DNA from: Candidatus Muproteobacteria bacterium RIFCSPHIGHO2_01_FULL_65_16
Lineage (GTDB): Bacteria > Pseudomonadota > Gammaproteobacteria > Acidiferrobacterales > Sulfurifustaceae
Assembly (NCBI GenBank): GCA_001785175.1
Contig: MFSY01000086.1
Coordinates: 1 to 5,699 of the forward strand
DNA: 5,699 nt
Direction: 5' to 3'
Made by a program: the position numbers and the translations under genes. Below, piece after piece: positions 4,544-5,699 of this stretch (positions within the stretch are counted from its first letter, which is position 1; the number at the start of each line of letters is the position of its first letter). The notes below the pieces were generated by a model. It had not been told where the DNA came from, ran no database searches, and saw only the letters and a program-made list of their open reading frames with translations.

Positions 4544-5699
4544 ATGTCTGACATGACCCCGCGCGAAATCGTCCAGGAGCTGGACAAGCACATCGTCGGC
4601 CAGGCGGACGCCAAGCGCGCCGTGGCGATCGCGCTGCGCAACCGCTGGCGCCGCGCCCAGGTCGCCGATCCCGAGCTGCGCTCCGAGATCACGCCCAAGA
4701 ACATCCTGATGATCGGCCCCACGGGCGTGGGCAAGACCGAGATTGCGCGCCGGCTGGCGCGGCTCGCCAACGCGCCGTTCATCAAGGTCGAGGCCACGAA
4801 GTTCACCGAGGTCGGTTACGTCGGGCGCGACGTGGATTCCATCGTCCGCGACCTCGCGGACATGGCGGTCAAGATGACGCGCGTGGAGGAGACGGAGCGC
4901 GTGCGCACGCGCGCCGAGGACGCGGCCGAGGACCGCATCCTCGACATCCTCGTCCCGCCGGCGCGCGAGATCGGCTTCGCCGCCGGGGCCGAGGCCCGGA
5001 AGCCCGCGGACGAGGGGGCCGCGCGCCAGCGCTTCCGCAAGAAGCTGCGCGAGGGCGGCCTCGACGATCAGGAGATCGAGGTCGAGCTCTCGGGCCCGGC
5101 GCTCGGGGTGGAGATCTTCGCCCCGCCCGGCATGGAGGAGATGTCGAGCCAGTTGCAGGGCCTGTTCCAGAACCTCGGCGGCCGGCGCCCGCGCACGCGC
5201 AAGGTGAAGATCAGCGAGGCGCGCAAGCTGCTGGCCGAGGAGGAGGCCGCGCGCCTCGTCAACGAGGAGGACATCAAGGCCGGGGCCCTGGGCCGCGTCG
5301 AGCAGAACGGCATCGTGTTCATTGACGAGATTGACAAGATCGTCGGTCGCTCCGAGACCCGCGGGCCGGACGTGTCGCGCGAGGGCGTGCAGCGCGACCT
5401 GCTGCCGCTGATCGAGGGCTGCACCGTCTCGACCAAGTACGGCATGGTCAAGACCGACCATATCCTGTTCATCGCCTCGGGCGCGTTTCACCTGTCCAAG
5501 CCGTCGGACCTGATCCCGGAGCTTCAGGGGCGGCTGCCGATCCGCGTCGAGCTGGACGCGCTCGGCGTGGACGACTTCGTGCGCATCCTGACCGAGACCG
5601 AGGCCTCGCTCACGGAGCAGTACGCGGCGCTGCTCGCGACCGAGGGGCTGACGCTGACGTTCGTCCCCATGGGCGTGCGCCGCATCGCCGAGATCGCAT
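4544..5699 (+). CDS. hslU: ATP-dependent protease ATPase subunit HslU (ClpY), 3' end missing
   Basis: The AAA+ unfoldase that recognises substrates and threads them into HslV. The frame is open for 385 codons and runs off the window; by comparison with E. coli HslU (443 residues) about 59 C-terminal residues are missing, including the sensor-2 region and the tail that activates HslV. The start [10 protein letters not shown] matches the family exactly in position. Visible motifs are Walker A GPTGVGKT (58-65), the pore loop GYVG (91-94), the I domain at about 110-240 with [18 protein letters not shown] (196-213), Walker B VFIDEID (258-264), sensor 1 FIASGAFH (309-316), and [13 protein letters not shown] (325-337), in which R330 is the likely arginine finger. 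All key residues present in this part are intact. It lies downstream of hslV in the same transcription unit, with an unusually long spacer occupied by an inverted repeat. Confidence 0.96.
   Translation, partial: MSDMTPREIVQELDKHIVGQADAKRAVAIALRNRWRRAQVADPELRSEITPKNILMIGPTGVGKTEIARRLARLANAPFIKVEATKFTEVGYVGRDVDSIVRDLADMAVKMTRVEETERVRTRAEDAAEDRILDILVPPAREIGFAAGAEARKPADEGAARQRFRKKLREGGLDDQEIEVELSGPALGVEIFAPPGMEEMSSQLQGLFQNLGGRRPRTRKVKISEARKLLAEEEAARLVNEEDIKAGALGRVEQNGIVFIDEIDKIVGRSETRGPDVSREGVQRDLLPLIEGCTVSTKYGMVKTDHILFIASGAFHLSKPSDLIPELQGRLPIRVELDALGVDDFVRILTETEASLTEQYAALLATEGLTLTFVPMGVRRIAEIA

Noticed and set aside
4388..5491. Minus-strand open frame (367 codons) opposite hslU
   Set aside because: It is Ala/Leu/Arg/Asp-rich with no motif and lies over the clear HslU frame, including its Walker A and Walker B segments.

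Overview
The window looks like an ordinary chromosomal segment of a high-GC proteobacterium, most likely a gammaproteobacterium, although a betaproteobacterium cannot be excluded. The evidence is the GC-rich third codon positions, an HslV that opens MEQFRGTTI, and an HslU that opens [10 protein letters not shown] and carries typical proteobacterial motifs. Nothing in it looks like a phage, a CRISPR array, an RNA gene or a transposase.

Layout from left to right. (1) Bases 4-39 are an intrinsic terminator for a gene outside the window. (2) Bases 41-423 are a GC-rich non-coding leader with a weak promoter-like site. (3) Bases 424-1686 (+) encode a membrane-anchored HD-GYP protein, predicted to be a cyclic-di-GMP phosphodiesterase with a periplasmic sensor region. 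(4) A 133-bp gap between convergent genes follows and contains a short copy of a CGCAGAGA-type repeat. (5) Bases 1820-3447 (-) are a two-gene operon with a 1-nt stop/start overlap: a DUF2156 (LPG-synthase C-terminal-like) protein, then a RimI-like GNAT acetyltransferase. (6) Bases 3448-3873 are a divergent intergenic region with a plausible promoter for hslV. (7) Bases 3874-4407 (+) are hslV and 4544-5699 (+) are hslU, the latter cut by the window edge. They encode the HslVU (ClpQY) ATP-dependent protease.

The most distinctive feature is a ~101-bp imperfect inverted repeat (4419-4519) inserted between hslV and hslU. Each arm has three 8-nt CGCRRAGR units, and the element fills almost the whole 136-nt gap of an operon that is usually tightly packed. 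Its right arm ends just before the hslU ribosome-binding site, so in the mRNA it could form a large hairpin between the peptidase and ATPase cistrons. A two-unit relative lies at 1768-1785, so the family is probably dispersed in this genome.

Functionally the segment combines second-messenger turnover (HD-GYP), a coupled acyl-/aminoacyl-transfer-like pair of unknown substrate (DUF2156 plus GNAT), and stress proteolysis (HslVU). No sequence evidence links the three units to one another. I do not see a clearly novel multi-gene system here. The repeat element and the DUF2156-GNAT pair are the parts that deserve a second look.
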